Assembly: GCF_026151205.1 (NCBI RefSeq)
Contig: NC_087076.1
Span: 10,454,902-10,518,901, forward strand
Source of the DNA: Bolinopsis microptera
Lineage: Eukaryota > Ctenophora > Tentaculata > Lobata > Bolinopsidae
DNA length: 64,000 nt
Reading direction: 5' to 3'
The translations under genes and the position numbers were made by a program. Position 1 is the stretch's first letter. Each line of letters opens with the position of its first letter. Below, piece after piece: positions 1-11,604 of this stretch. The notes under the pieces are model-generated. The model was given only the letters and a program-made list of their open reading frames with translations, was not told the DNA's origin and did not search any database.

Positions 1-603
1 TCGGAAAAATCGGGAAAATTTAAATCTTCCCTCTGAGGTTTCTAGGCGATATAGGTAGCTATTTCTGTACTTAAATATGACAAGAAATCGATTGGTGGTG
101 GTCCCAGAACCCCAAAACGGTATCTTGTTCCAAACAAGAATCGTTTCGTCCGAAAAACAACACAATGTCGTACCAACTCTTGTTTGACAGAAACATCCAC
201 CCCGGTCCACAATTGAAAGAGGTACGGTTGGTAATAACAATCGTAACAAATAGCGAACGCTTTAGTAACTTTTGATTTAAATTGTCTCCACAATTTGTAA
301 CAGGCTATCTGCAGAAATGGGTAGCACGGTTAATGACTATGGTCCTTTCTCAAACTTCCAATCCTCAGTTAGATACAAAGAATAGTCTACACAATTTTCA
401 ATAACATTAAAAGGGATGAAAATCACTTTATTTATCAAAATCTTTATTTATCATGTAACAACTTTTCCATAGTACTGGAGAGTAAAACTCTGTTAAACAA
501 AAAAATTCTCGGGCACATTTTGAGTCAGTAACAGTAACATGTCAATATGTTACAGACTCAAATGCGTTTAAAAACATTTTAGTAACAATAAATTGTGTAA
601 ACT
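1..603. other. Left edge, no gene recognised
   Basis: AT-rich sequence leading up to the purine tract. An 83-codon open frame on the minus strand (42-293) and a shorter plus-strand frame overlap, but neither resembles a family I know and neither has convincing splice sites, so no gene is called. Confidence 0.5.
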
Positions 604-3267
604 GATGAGGAGGAGGAGAGGACTGAGGAGAAGGAGGACTGAGGAGGACAGAGGAGGAAGACTGAGGAGGACCAGGACGAGCACTAGGAGGATGAGGACG
701 AGGACTAGGAGGATGAGGACGAGGACTAAGGACGATGAGGACGAGGACTAAGGACGAGGAGGAGGACGACTGAGGAGGAGGACTGATTAGGAGGAGGACT
801 GATAGGAAGAGAAGAAGGAGGAGGAGGATGAGGAAGAGAAATGAGGAGGAGGAGGAAAAGGAGGAAGACTGAGGAGAAAGAGGAGGACCGAGGAGACCTG
901 AGGAGGAGGAGGACTGAAGAGGAGAGGGAGGACTGAGGAAGAGGAGCAGGATTGGTGTGGAGGAAGACGAGAAGGAGGAGGACGAGAGCGAGGACGAGGA
1001 GGAAGACTGAGGAGGAGGACTGTTAAAAAGGAGAAGGACGAGGACTGAGGAGGAGGACTGAGGATGAGGAGAAGAAGGACTGGGGGAGGACTAAGGACGA
1101 GGAGGACTGAGGAGGAGGACTGAGGATGAGGAGGAGGAGAAGGAGGACTAGGGAGGACTGAGGAAGAGGAGGACTTAGGGAGGACTGAGGAGGAGGAGGA
1201 CTGAGGAGGATGATGAGGAGGAGGACTGAGGATGAGGAGGAGGAGAAGGAGGACTGGGGGAGGACTGATGAGGAGGAGGACTGGGGGAGGACTGAGGAGC
1301 AGGAGGATGACTTAGGAGTAGGAGGAGAAGGAGGAGAAGGAGGAAAAGGATGAGAGGGAGGAGGAGGACTGAGGAGGAGGAGGAGGACTTAAGAGTAGGA
1401 GGAGAAGAAGGAGAAGGAGGACTGAGGAGGACAGAGGAGGAAGACTGAGGAGGACCAGGACGAGCACTAGGAGGATGAGGACGAGGACTAGGAGGATGAG
1501 GACGAGGACTAAGGACGATGAGGACGAGGACTAAGGACGAGGAGGAGGACGACTGAGGAGGAGGACTGATTAGGAGGAGAAGGAAGAGAAGAAGGAGGAG
1601 GAGGATGAGGAAGAGAAATGAGGAGGAGGAGGAAAAGGAGGAAGACTGAGGAGAAAGAGGAGGACCGAGGAGGCCTGAGGAGGAGGAGGACTGAAGAGGA
1701 GAGGGAGGACTGAGGAAGAGGAGCAGGATTGGTGTGGAGGAAGACGAGAAGGAGGAGGACGAGAGCGAGGACGAGGAGGAAGACTGAGGAGGAGGACTGT
1801 TAAAAAGGAGAAGGACGAGGACTGAGGAGGAGGACTGAGGATGAGGAGAAGAAGGACTGGGGGAGGACTAAGGACGAGGAGGACTGAGGAGGAGGACTGA
1901 GGATGAGGAGGAGGAGAAGGAGGACTAGGGAGGACTGAGGAAGAGGAGGACTTAGGGAGGACTGAGGAGGAGGAGGACTGAGGAGGATGATGAGGAGGAG
2001 GACTGAGGATGAGGAGGAGGAGAAGGAGGACTGGGGGAGGACTGATGAGGAGGAGGACTGGGGGAGGACTGAGGAGCAGGAGGATGACTTAGGAGTAGGA
2101 GGAGAAGGAGGAGAAGGAGGAAAAGGATGAGAGGGAGGAGGAGGACTGAGGAGGAGGAGGAGGACTTAGGAGTAGGAGGAGAAGAAGGAGAAGGAGGACT
2201 GGCGAGGAGGAGGACTGACGAGGAGGAGAAGGACTGCGGAGGAGGAGGAGGACTGAGGAGAAGGAGGAGGAGGAGGACTGACGAGTAGGAGGAAGAGGAG
2301 GACTGAGGAGGAACAAGATGACGACTGAAGAGGATGAGGAGGATGAGAAGGAGGACTGGGGGAGGACTGAGGAAGAGGAGGACTTGGGGAGGAGGATGAG
2401 GACGATGAGACTGATGAGGACTGAGGAGGAAGACTGAGGAGGATGAGGACGAGGACTAAGGACGAGGACTAGGAGGATGAGGACAAGGGCTAATGAAGAG
2501 GAGGAGGACGACTGAGGAGGAGGACTGATTAGGAGGAGAAGGAAGAGGAGAAGGAGGAGGATGAGGAGGAGGACTGAGGAGGAGGAGGAGGATGAGGAGG
2601 ATGAGGACTGAGGAGGAATACTGAAGAGGACGAGGACTAAGGACGAGGAGGAGGCGGAGGACGACTGAGGAGGAGGAATGATTAGGAGGAGAAGAAAGAG
2701 GAGAAGGAGGAGGAGGAGTAGGAGGAGGAGGAGAAGGAGGAGGATTAGGACTGGGGGAGGACTGAGGAGGAGGATAAGGAGGAGGAGGACTAAGGACGAG
2801 GATGAGGACGAGGACGATTATGAGGAGGACAGAGGATGAGGACTGATGAGGAGGAGAAGGAGGAGGAGGATGAGGAGGAGAAAGAGGAGGAGGACTGGGG
2901 GAGGACTCAGGAGGAAGAGGATGATGACTGAGGAGGAGGATGAGGACTGAGGAGGAGGACTCAGGAGGTGGACTCAGGAGGTGGAGGAGGATGAGAAGGA
3001 CTCAGGAGGAGGAGGACGACTATGAGGAGGACTAAGGAGAACTGATGGGGAGGAGAAGGAGGATCAGGAGGAGAAATGAGGATGAGGAGGAGGAGAAGGA
3101 GAAGGAGGAGGACTGGGAGTAGGACTGAGGAGGAGAAGGGGATTGAGGAGGAGGGTGAGGAGGACTGGGGAGAAGGACGAGGACGAGGACGAGGAGTCAG
3201 GAAGAGGACTGAAGAGGACTGAGGAGGAGAAGGACTCAGGAGGAGGAAGACTTAGGAGGAGGAGGAC
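604..3267. repeat. 2.7 kb purine-rich (GAGGA/GGACTGA) tract
   Basis: The plus strand is almost entirely A and G, built from irregular GAGGA, GGACTGAGGA and GGACGA words, so the opposite strand is nearly pure pyrimidine. Open frames inside it (for example 2089-2316 minus, Ser/Pro/Leu-rich) are low-complexity and not genes. The first part is an almost perfect tandem duplication: unit 631-1413 is repeated at 1414-2190 (period 783 falling to 777 after a 6-base deletion), then the array becomes irregular. Near identity of the long units points to recent expansion, or less likely to an assembly artefact. Such mirror-rich homopurine DNA can form triplex (H-DNA). Confidence 0.9.
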
Positions 3268-3468
3268 ATCTAAATGTTTTGTCTGTTTTTGTCCGCCCTA
3301 CTTTTTGTCCGTTTTGAAAATACAGGGTACCGAACGGACACAAAACATGATCCCCCAGCCAAGCATGTGTTACGATACAAATGTACTTGACTATACATTT
3401 AAGGTGCAGTGTACTAGTGATATTATGGTATGTTTAAAGACCGGACTACAAAATATAACCCTAGTGTT

Positions 3469-4600
3469 CTGCCGTTTTCTCAGAAAAGGCAGTAAGTCCA
3501 ATTTTTCGAAATATGACAATATTGGTATCAAAATTTTCAGTGGAAAATTCTCTACAACATGAGCTACATATTAATGTATAGAAACATTGTTGCATGCAAT
3601 TTCTAAGGAAGTAAGTCCCAGTTGAGAAACATTATGTTCGGTTTTGGCCAATTATTTTCTGAGAGAAGGACGTAAGTCCGGACTTACTGCCTTTTCTGAG
3701 AAAATCTTGAAAATCTTCTGAGATAAGGAAGTAATTCCGTGGACTTACTGCCTTTTCTGAGATAAATTATCTGTGATAGGAAGAAGTAGCTGGACTTACT
3801 TCCTATAAAAGCATGCTAAAAGCGGAATTTTAGAAAGCGATTTCCCAAAAAGAACATAACTTTACTGCCGATTGATATTTTCGCTTGAAATTTTCAGAAT
3901 CGATGTATAATTACATTTAAATTTTACTTAAGTGATCAAAAAAAATTTGATGGCCGATTTTCAAAAACGCCGGATGTATTTTATTTGCAAAACATAAACA
4001 TTGGAGCAGTTATTGAGCTGTTATAATCGCAGAGAATGTTTAGTTTAGGAATATCTTTTAGATCAAGTTCATTTTCATCAAAATATCGATAAGATATCAT
4101 TTAATGCACTGAAATCTTTCAAAATTGGCGAGTTTGCCTAAATAAGGGCATACTACTATTCAAAAACATTTATTATATGATATGGAGCGATTTAGATTTA
4201 CCTAATTGTTTATATTTGACAATATAATCCAAAATACATAGATCCAAACCTCAAAAATTTAGTAAAAAGCTTGGACTTACTTCCTTCTCAGAAAAATATT
4301 GAACAGAGATTTTTCTCAGAAAAGGAAGTAAGTCCAAGTTTTCTCAGAAAAGGCAGTAAGTCCATCCAGTATGAAAAATAAGCTCGATTATTTGGCATAA
4401 AAATGGTTATATCTAAGCTTATGGACGGCTCAAAGCTTTAATTTTTTTGACAAATTAAAATTTGACTAATTATTGATAACTCAACGTGTTTACTTTTGAT
4501 CTTACGCAAAAAGTAAACGGAGAAAAAACCATAAACGCAAAAGTCGCAATATCTCGAAATGGCAAATATGGACTTACTGCCTTTTCTGAGAAAACGGCAG
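3469..4600. mobile_element. Non-autonomous TIR transposon, copy 1
   Basis: A 1132 bp element with perfect 32-bp terminal inverted repeats (3469-3500 and 4569-4600, starting CTGCCGTTTTCTC). It is flanked by the 4-bp duplication TGTT (3465-3468, 4601-4604). Inside, the end motif GGACTTACTGCC recurs in both orientations (around 3670, 3740, 4270, 4320, 4350), giving an array of subterminal repeats such as transposases bind. There is no transposase-like frame, so it depends on an unseen autonomous partner. The second copy is at 18752-19903. The superfamily is not assigned: a 4-bp target duplication fits several groups. Confidence 0.9.
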
Positions 4601-4604
4601 TGTT

Positions 4605-5843
4605 GTACTAATACATAATAACAAGTAACAGGGATAAAATTAATGAGCAGAAACAATCAATCTCACGTCAAGAGGCCAAAGCACTCGGGTCTGGGAGTAC
4701 ATGACAACTCCAACTAGTAGTGAGCATACTAGCCCCTGCAGTGGAAAAACACATAAAACATACTATTGGAATGTCCAATTAGTTCGTTTTCTCATAACAA
4801 TATAGCATATTTAGGGGTTTTTTATCACTTCCTCACTTCTGAGAGGTTTTAGAGATCGATTCTCTAAAATTTCTCAATTTTCCGATTTTTCCGATTCCGA
4901 TTTTGGCCTCATCAACCCTCATATCGGACATCGGGTTGGACCCCCCCCCCCCCCCCCCCCCCCCCTATACTTAATTAAGTAAATGGTTAGGACAGGTAGT
5001 GAATTAAGCATATAAGGACATCATATTCATGTCCAATATACAATTTACAAACTATATAAAACAAAATTAATTTAAACGAATCTTTTTTTTCATTTTTTGT
5101 TTTTAGATTTTTAGATAGGATATTAAGATTGATTTATTAAACAGCAAGTAATGATTATGAAGTCACAGGAGGGTTTAAGGAAAAAGTTAATTATGGTGAG
5201 TAGTCATGTCTTTTAAAAAGTTATCAAAAGTCAACAAAAATACATTTTAAGACAGCTGAAACACGAAATCATTTAAAAAAGGTGAAGTCATTTAAAATAA
5301 AAAATAACTATCATGTATCCAATATCCATAGCGTGGTAATAAAGAAAAGATCTTTCAAATTCAGTCATTTTTTGTTTAGCAACATGTAAATAGTTAGGAC
5401 AGCAAAGTGAATGAAGCAGAAGCGAACGGCATCATGTCCAATAAATAATTTGCAAACCGAATCTTTTAAGATATTTTATTATCATTGATTCATCACTCAA
5501 AAAGTCAGCAAAACGTTCAAGAAAAATTTTAATCACGGGTAAAAAAATCATCAACAGTATGGTAAAAATTCGTCTCAAAAGCTGTGAAATTTAAAACAAA
5601 AATAAAATAATTTGTAAGAAAGCTGAAATCATTTGGAAGGTGTTCAATCATTTGAAAATCAAAAATAACTTTAAAAACCATATTGTAGAAATAACAAAAA
5701 TCCTAATGTCAAATAATTAAATAAGGAATAAGGAATATTGTGACTGTCCTTCCAATCAAGTTCTTCTAGAAGAGCACAACATTGTACACAATAAAGTACA
5801 CTTTTTACATGTACATAATATTATGTAAAAGGTCCTGTAAAAG
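4605..5843. other. Intergenic, AT-rich, with poly-C tract
   Basis: No coding signal. It contains a run of 26 C (4941-4966) and simple AT-rich DNA up to the 3' end of the first receptor gene. Confidence 0.6.
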
Positions 5844-6932
5844 TCACTCCATATCACTTGAATCCATAGTTGCAGAATATAGAGCTTCACGGCCTATAGT
5901 TCCCTTGCTGCCAGCCTTGCAGAATATTTTATTTATCTCCGGTTGAGGTGATTGAGGCGAACTTAACAGCCGCTGTTGTGATGAACGCGAGCGGGAGCTT
6001 CTTCTCCAAGTAGTCAGTTGCTCCCAGAGGCTGCCAGGATGTAGCTCTCTGATAGTTTCCTTACTAACAAAGTACATCATTGCATTGGCAAAACCCCAGA
6101 GAGGGTATATCGTGCAGTGCATCATGTACAAGCCAAAAATTGGATTCTCCTTGTCAATCGCGTTTTGAATACGGTTGGCAGAAACGGGAATAACTAGAAT
6201 CATGTTCACAAGAGGATAGCACAGCAGAGGATAAACTTGCTTTTTGTACTGCCTGATCTTTAGTAGAACTGCAGGGCTATCTTCACTAGTGGTTTCGATT
6301 CTTTGTAGGTGTCTGCGCACTTTGACAATCACAATTACGAAACATACAAACTCAACCACTATAAAGGAGAGCATCCAAAGGTAAAGACAAAACAGCCTTA
6401 GCAAATTCTCGTATCCAGAATCTGCTTTGATCCAGCACCAATCCCCCGCATAACCATAGTGACTGTTTTCACCAATGAAGGGAAAAACACTGATTAAAAG
6501 CGGCACAATGCAAGCGAGCGATAAGAAAACATGTTCCATGTTTCTTGGTCTCCTTTCATTGATTGTAAACACCAGTAGATGGATGACAATGAAGAGAATC
6601 AGCAGCCTCTGAGCAAGTGTACATGTATTGACAAGGTATCCTGTTATCTGACAGTACCGACTGGTGTCATCCAGCCGATGAGGGTAAACATAGATCAGGG
6701 ACAGAACAATTGATGGCAGAAGTACATACACTATCATTCTGTGAGTAAAATTCCGGTATTTTTTGTAGATCACTATCACGAAGAGCACCAGGCAACAGCC
6801 GGCAATGGACAAAGAGGCAGCAACAGTCCTTCCGTAGAAGATAGCAAAACACCAGTAGTCACTGTTATGGGCAGGGTTTGTTGTGTTGGTGCAGTTTGTG
6901 AGCCAGGTTGCAGACCTTCCAATTTCAGCCAT
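5844..6932 (-). CDS. cAMP-receptor-like seven-helix GPCR
   Basis: Intronless frame of 362 codons from the ATG at 6932. The open frame continues 22 codons upstream without an ATG, and a possible splice acceptor lies just before this ATG. Seven hydrophobic segments are visible, with an N-glycosylation-rich N-terminus (NCTNTT). The extracellular WCWIK motif and the TM6-TM7 motifs YPLVN, SANRIQN and PLWGFANAMMYF are the signature of the Dictyostelium cAMP-receptor-like (class E, GPR157-related) family. The cytosolic tail is Arg/Ser-rich and ends SATMDSSDME, an ending almost shared with the two paralogues at 8003 and 14550. It is clearly homologous to them but much more diverged than they are from each other. 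The ligand is unknown; a plasma-membrane receptor role is inferred from family. Confidence 0.88.
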   Translation of the reverse strand: MAEIGRSATWLTNCTNTTNPAHNSDYWCFAIFYGRTVAASLSIAGCCLVLFVIVIYKKYRNFTHRMIVYVLLPSIVLSLIYVYPHRLDDTSRYCQITGYLVNTCTLAQRLLILFIVIHLLVFTINERRPRNMEHVFLSLACIVPLLISVFPFIGENSHYGYAGDWCWIKADSGYENLLRLFCLYLWMLSFIVVEFVCFVIVIVKVRRHLQRIETTSEDSPAVLLKIRQYKKQVYPLLCYPLVNMILVIPVSANRIQNAIDKENPIFGLYMMHCTIYPLWGFANAMMYFVSKETIRELHPGSLWEQLTTWRRSSRSRSSQQRLLSSPQSPQPEINKIFCKAGSKGTIGREALYSATMDSSDME

Positions 6933-8002
6933 GCTAACACTAGTAGTCCTGTTTTGGATTGAAATTAAAAAAGCATGAAGTAAGAAGAGAGCAAACAAAC
7001 CTATGAGTCCATTTAACTTAATATTATGTTATTCTGATATTTATGTAAAGTTCAAGTGATCTTGTCTCTGCATTTTGTTTGGTTTGTGGTACTTCATTTT
7101 GTGAGTAAAACGAAAGGTATTTTGTTACTACAAAAGTAATTAATAATCATTTAAGATCATGATAGACTAATCTTCAAGTTCAATGACAGATCACTGATGT
7201 TCCAAAAAGTTGATGTTACATGTCAATCCTTACTCAAGTTTCTCAAACTCTTGTTCACATTTAAACTTTAAATTACGAACATAAGTGATAAAGGTTCTTA
7301 ACAGCCACTGGTAGGGCATTCCAATAAGATAAGCTTTTAATGTTGCACTTAATCTTTGATATAAGTACAATAATAATATTTATACCTGATGTAAAATTCA
7401 GAATTTTCAGCCTGCTTCTGTATGTGTGATAATACCAAACAAAATTAATTTACAGATTTTATTTAACATGCAAAGTTAAAGTTCACATTATATAATAAAA
7501 TCATCATGTAAAATATTATCCGACACAAAAAATATGAATTTAGAAATCAAACAAAAAGTGTAAAAATGTGAAAATCAAGTAAAAAACTCTACATACAAAA
7601 AATCATGACATTAAGAAATAATATAAGTTTGGTGTGATACACTCAAGCATATTATGAAGATATAAAGGTTTTGCTTGATCACAACATCTGATCACAATAA
7701 TTAGTATCACAACATCTGATCACAATAATTAGTAAATGTTAAAACTTAATACAATATCAAGTCTATATCAATAAATGAAAATTTTATTAAGAATGCAATA
7801 CATACTCCATGAAGAGGTGCCTGTATTTTAATTATGATTTTCATACAGATAATATTGATAAATAAAAGCGAACAAAATCAATAATAGCCTTAACATGTAC
7901 TATGGTATAATATGTATAGAATCGTATGATCTAGCACTTAGCAGTACTTATTGAATGATAAAAATCAAGAAGTTAAGTGACTGGGGCTAGGAGTTCCCAA
8001 CT

Positions 8003-9070
8003 TCATTCCATGTCACTCTCAGAGTCCATCGTCGCAGAATACAGAGCAGCAGGATTGGTTACAGCACCACCAGCATAGGCGAGGTCAACGTCAGGGGCTT
8101 GATTATTTGGAGCACTAGATATTTGACGTTTTTGGGACGAACTCCTTCTCCAAGAGATAATACCTTCCCAGACATTGTAGGGATGCAGTTGCAGGAGGGT
8201 TTCTTTGTTCATGAAGTACATCATTGCATTGCAGAAGCCCCACAGGGGATAAACAATTGAGTGGCACAAGAACAGCCCAAATACAGGGTGTCCTTCATTG
8301 ACCCAGTTTTGTATGCGATTTGCAGTGACCGGGATAGCTAGAATAAAATTCACTAGCGGGTAGAGCATCAGTGGATAAATGTACTTCTTGAAGCGCCTCT
8401 TTGTTTCTTCTACTTCTGGATTGGACACCGATGTTCCTTGAAAACGTCTGAGCTGCCTTCTAACACGAACTACCACAAGGGCAAAACAAACAATTTCAAT
8501 TAAAACACAACACCAAACCCAGATGTAGAAACAACCAAACCTTAGCTCATTTTCGTAGTGTGTTACACCTTTAATCCAGCACCATACTCCCGCAGAACCA
8601 TAATGATGACCAGGAATAGGTATGATACTGAAGCAAAATGACAATCCCCAGGTTACAACGTGAAATAGAAGCTCCAAGCACTTGGGCCTATTCTGATTGA
8701 ATGTGAAGACCAGCAAATGAACTACAATGCAAAGAATGATAAGCCTCTGAGAGAGTAGGCCCCAATTCATGAAGAATCCAGCAACTTCACAGGAAATAGT
8801 GCTATCACTAATATATGGGTACACTGAAACGGCAGAGATAACAAATGTAGGAAGTAACAGATACATTACCAGCCTTTGGGTGAACCGAGTGTATTTTTTA
8901 TATACTACTATGATAAATAGCACTAAGAAACACCCCAGTGCTGAGAGGGCAGCTGAAGTTGTTCTGGCATAAAAAATTGCTCTGCATTTTGGATCGCTGC
9001 TGTGAGCTTGATTTACTCCTTCTTTTTCACAATCAATGAGCCAATTGTGTGGAGCTTCAGTTCCTTTCAT
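8003..9070 (-). CDS. cAMP-receptor-like GPCR, paralogue A
   Basis: A single-exon 355-residue receptor with its ATG at 9070. The seven membrane helices, VWCWIKG in the second extracellular loop, YPLVN and TANRIQN at TM6, and PLWGFCNAMMYF at TM7 place it in the same cAMP-receptor-like family as its neighbours. The Arg-rich third intracellular loop and C-terminal tail end YSATMDSESDME. It is about nine-tenths identical to the gene at 14550-15617, with flanking DNA also alike on both sides, so the pair is a tandem segmental duplication. No breaks are seen, so it is probably functional. Confidence 0.88.
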   Translation of the reverse strand: MKGTEAPHNWLIDCEKEGVNQAHSSDPKCRAIFYARTTSAALSALGCFLVLFIIVVYKKYTRFTQRLVMYLLLPTFVISAVSVYPYISDSTISCEVAGFFMNWGLLSQRLIILCIVVHLLVFTFNQNRPKCLELLFHVVTWGLSFCFSIIPIPGHHYGSAGVWCWIKGVTHYENELRFGCFYIWVWCCVLIEIVCFALVVVRVRRQLRRFQGTSVSNPEVEETKRRFKKYIYPLMLYPLVNFILAIPVTANRIQNWVNEGHPVFGLFLCHSIVYPLWGFCNAMMYFMNKETLLQLHPYNVWEGIISWRRSSSQKRQISSAPNNQAPDVDLAYAGGAVTNPAALYSATMDSESDME

Positions 9071-9192
9071 GTCATTAACAAATCTGCATTGGAGTTACTG
9101 TGAATCACCTACAGACACTGACTGTAATATTAATGTATACTGGTATTTTATTTTAATACTGCATTAAATAAACTTAAACAATTTAAAGATTA

Positions 9193-9321
9193 GGGGTCGT
9201 TCACATTATGTAATCACTGAGGGGGAGAGAGGGGGTTTATAAATGATAACGCTATTGTAATTTTAGCAAAATAGCCATTCATGTTACATTTAAACTGATT
9301 ACGGAGGGGGCTGGCCAATAA
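9193..9321. mobile_element. Small MITE (GGGGTCGTTCACAT ends), older copy
   Basis: The same sequence sits at the same relative place upstream of both duplicated receptors (here and 15703-15879), so it predates the gene duplication. At 15703-15879 both ends are seen: GCGTTCACATATAATTATAT at the left, and at the right a degenerate reverse complement running into ATTATGTGAGCACC. Non-coding. Confidence 0.6.
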
Positions 9322-9345
9322 GGGGTCGTTCACATATATTACATA

Positions 9346-10227
9346 CCTTACTCGGGAATATTATAGCGGGTTAATTTATGACTGGGAAAATTAATAACCG
9401 GGAAAAATATGGCGGAATTTCCCAAAACCCGCCAAATTATCCCGGTCATGTATTTACCGGTGGCCGACCTTTCAAGTTTTTTTTCAGAGGTCAACAAATT
9501 TTCAACCGAAATTTCTGTTTTTGTTACTTGTTAAAGAAGTTATTTCAATTTACAGTTACTGATATTACTCAGAAATAGAAAAAAAGACACGTCTAGTATT
9601 TAAAGGAAAATAAATCTATAGCAATAATAAGTCAAATCTTCATTAAAGCGTATTCTCATTCTCATTATCGCTAATGTCCCCTCCATTATCATTATTGATA
9701 TCCCCCTGCTGCTGACCGTCAAATTCGAAGTTGTATTGTTGTCTTAACAAGACTTTCATTTTGTCCGCTAATGGGGCTACTGCTCTGAAGGTCAGCCGGA
9801 GCTTAATTTCCTGCCCACCGCTTGGTATTGGGGAACGTCTTGGCTTTGCATCTTCAACTGCTCCAGTAATCAATCCACCGTGGACCATGAAATAGTGGCA
9901 CAGTTTACTCACTTCAAGTTCATGGGCAAGAAAAGTGAGAATCACGGTCCACCCTGAAATCTGATTTCTATAACCAAATTGTGATTTTTATAACGAAATT
10001 ATGGTAGCAACCGCCAATAAAGTTACAGCCCTCCATCCACTGCGTCAAAAGTCTTCTCTAGCACATATGAGACTTCAGGTAAAATATGATGATCACCACC
10101 CCCTTGGAACCCCATAATCTGAGTCGGCGGGTTTTTTTATGACTGGTAAAATGTTTGACCGGGAAAAATATGGCGGAATCTTCCAAAACCCACCACTTTA
10201 TCCCGGTTATAATAATCCCGAGTAAGG
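9346..10227. mobile_element. Tc1/mariner-like MITE, copy A
   Basis: An 882 bp element starting CCTTACTCGGGA and ending in its reverse complement, flanked by TA on both sides (9344-9345, 10228-10229), as for Tc1/mariner elements. It lies inside a second copy of the GGGGTCGTTCACAT MITE, which resumes at 10228. It holds a 100-codon minus-strand frame (9643-9945) kept almost unchanged in copy B. That frame resembles no transposase I know. The longer TIR region contains repeated ACCGGGAAAAATATGGCGG words. Confidence 0.88.
9643..9945 (-). CDS. Small conserved ORF inside Tc1-like MITE
   Basis: An open frame of 100 codons starting at an internal ATG and ending in an Asn/Asp/Glu-rich tail (NDNGGDISDNENENTL). 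The same frame at 11902-12213 in copy B has 103 codons and differs only at the N-terminus, which lies in a 6-base difference (HELEVSK against HEVSK). No conserved domain recognised. It could be a scrap of a captured host exon or of a transposase C-terminus, or simply chance in a young repeat. Both copies are recent, so open-frame conservation is weak evidence. Confidence 0.3.
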   Translation of the reverse strand: MILTFLAHELEVSKLCHYFMVHGGLITGAVEDAKPRRSPIPSGGQEIKLRLTFRAVAPLADKMKVLLRQQYNFEFDGQQQGDINNDNGGDISDNENENTL

Positions 10228-11183
10228 TAATCAGCCGAGGGGGAGGGGTTCCCAAATGATTACAGTTGATTACGGGGGGGGGGGGGGGTTGGCTGTTGAT
10301 GACGTAATCAAAATTTTCTTTTTTACCCTCTAGAATAATAACAATTTGACAATATTTTAATTCAAATTCCACTCAATTTCACTCTGATAGTGATCAAATT
10401 TAGGAATGGATCGGGTATCTGGCTGCTAAAGTAAGTAGTTAGGAAGGTGCTTGACCCGATATCATAGCATTTAACAATGATTTCGGCTCATAATGATCGG
10501 GGTAGCATGAAACGTAGAGAAAAGTGTTTTCCAGGGAAAAAACTTCAAGTTCAATGACAGATCACAGATGTTCCAAAAAAGTTGATGTTACATGTCAAAC
10601 CATACTCCAGTTTCTCAAACTCTAATTTACATAGAAACCGCTAAGAAAAATGCCAGGAAATTTTTACAAATTCACAAAAATGTATCATTAGTTTAATCTC
10701 AATAAATCAGACATTTCAAATTTGGACCAAAAGCCCTAGTATATCTTCTATATGTATTCTATGCTGAATATGGATGAAAGGGGGGGCTCATGTTTTTTGG
10801 ACTGCACAGACAAAAACGGGCACAAAACATGAGCCCCCCCCCCCCCCCCCCCCATGAAACCACAGATAATCAATTTAATCATAATGGTTACTCTAGTTCT
10901 CCAAATAGGTATCTCCTCCAATTCTACTTGTCAGACACTTTCCAATGATTTTGATCATAACACATTAATTTTAGATACAATTCTTCTTAAAATGTTATAG
11001 ATTTATCTTTAAATTATTAACACTCTTTGATATAATAATATTTATACCTGATATACTTATATGGAAAATATTGCAGCTATATTTATATTCTACTAAACCA
11101 CTGAATATTTTAAAGGTTTCCATAAAATGTCGACAGATTCTTCTTTCAACTAACATAGTCAAATTCAGAATTTTCAGCCTGCT

Positions 11184-11511
11184 GGGGGGGTACCAATGGC
11201 ATAAAATGGCATAAATGGCATACGTTTTATGGCATAAATGGAAATTTTTATTGGCCAATTCTCCATTTATGCCATGAATTTAGGTCTTCATATTTGACTT
11301 TAAATTCGCAAATTATTATTAGTACTTGAATAAGAGACATGTTTCATGCTTTATAACGCTTGGAATGATCGTTAAAGATTCATATGACAAATAAATAAAC
11401 TAGAAATGTATTATATCAAAAATGGCATAAATGGCATACGTTTTATGGCATAAATGGAAATTTTTATTGGCCAATTCTCCATTATGCCATTTATGCCATT
11501 GGTACCCCCCC
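11184..11511. mobile_element. MITE with 8-bp target duplication (hAT-type)
   Basis: A 328 bp element with ends GGGGGGGTACCAATGGCATA and the reverse complement, flanked by the 8-bp duplication AGCCTGCT (11176-11183, 11512-11519). The paralogous place in the other duplication unit (7409-7416) has a single AGCCTGCT and no element, which proves insertion and its boundaries. Inside, a GGCATAAATGGCATACG segment occurs twice in direct orientation. An 8-bp duplication is typical of hAT elements. Confidence 0.92.
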
Positions 11512-11604
11512 AGCCTGCTGCTGCAGTATGTGTGCCAATACCAAACAAAATTTATTTACCATGATCTTATTTAACATGCAAAGTATAAGTTCACATTATA
11601 TATA

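Noticed and set aside
2089..2316. 75-codon Ser/Pro/Leu frame on the minus strand
   Set aside because: Low-complexity by-product of the purine tract.
3143..3562. 139-codon frame on the plus strand
   Set aside because: Runs from the purine tract into the end of a transposon; no family resemblance and biased composition.
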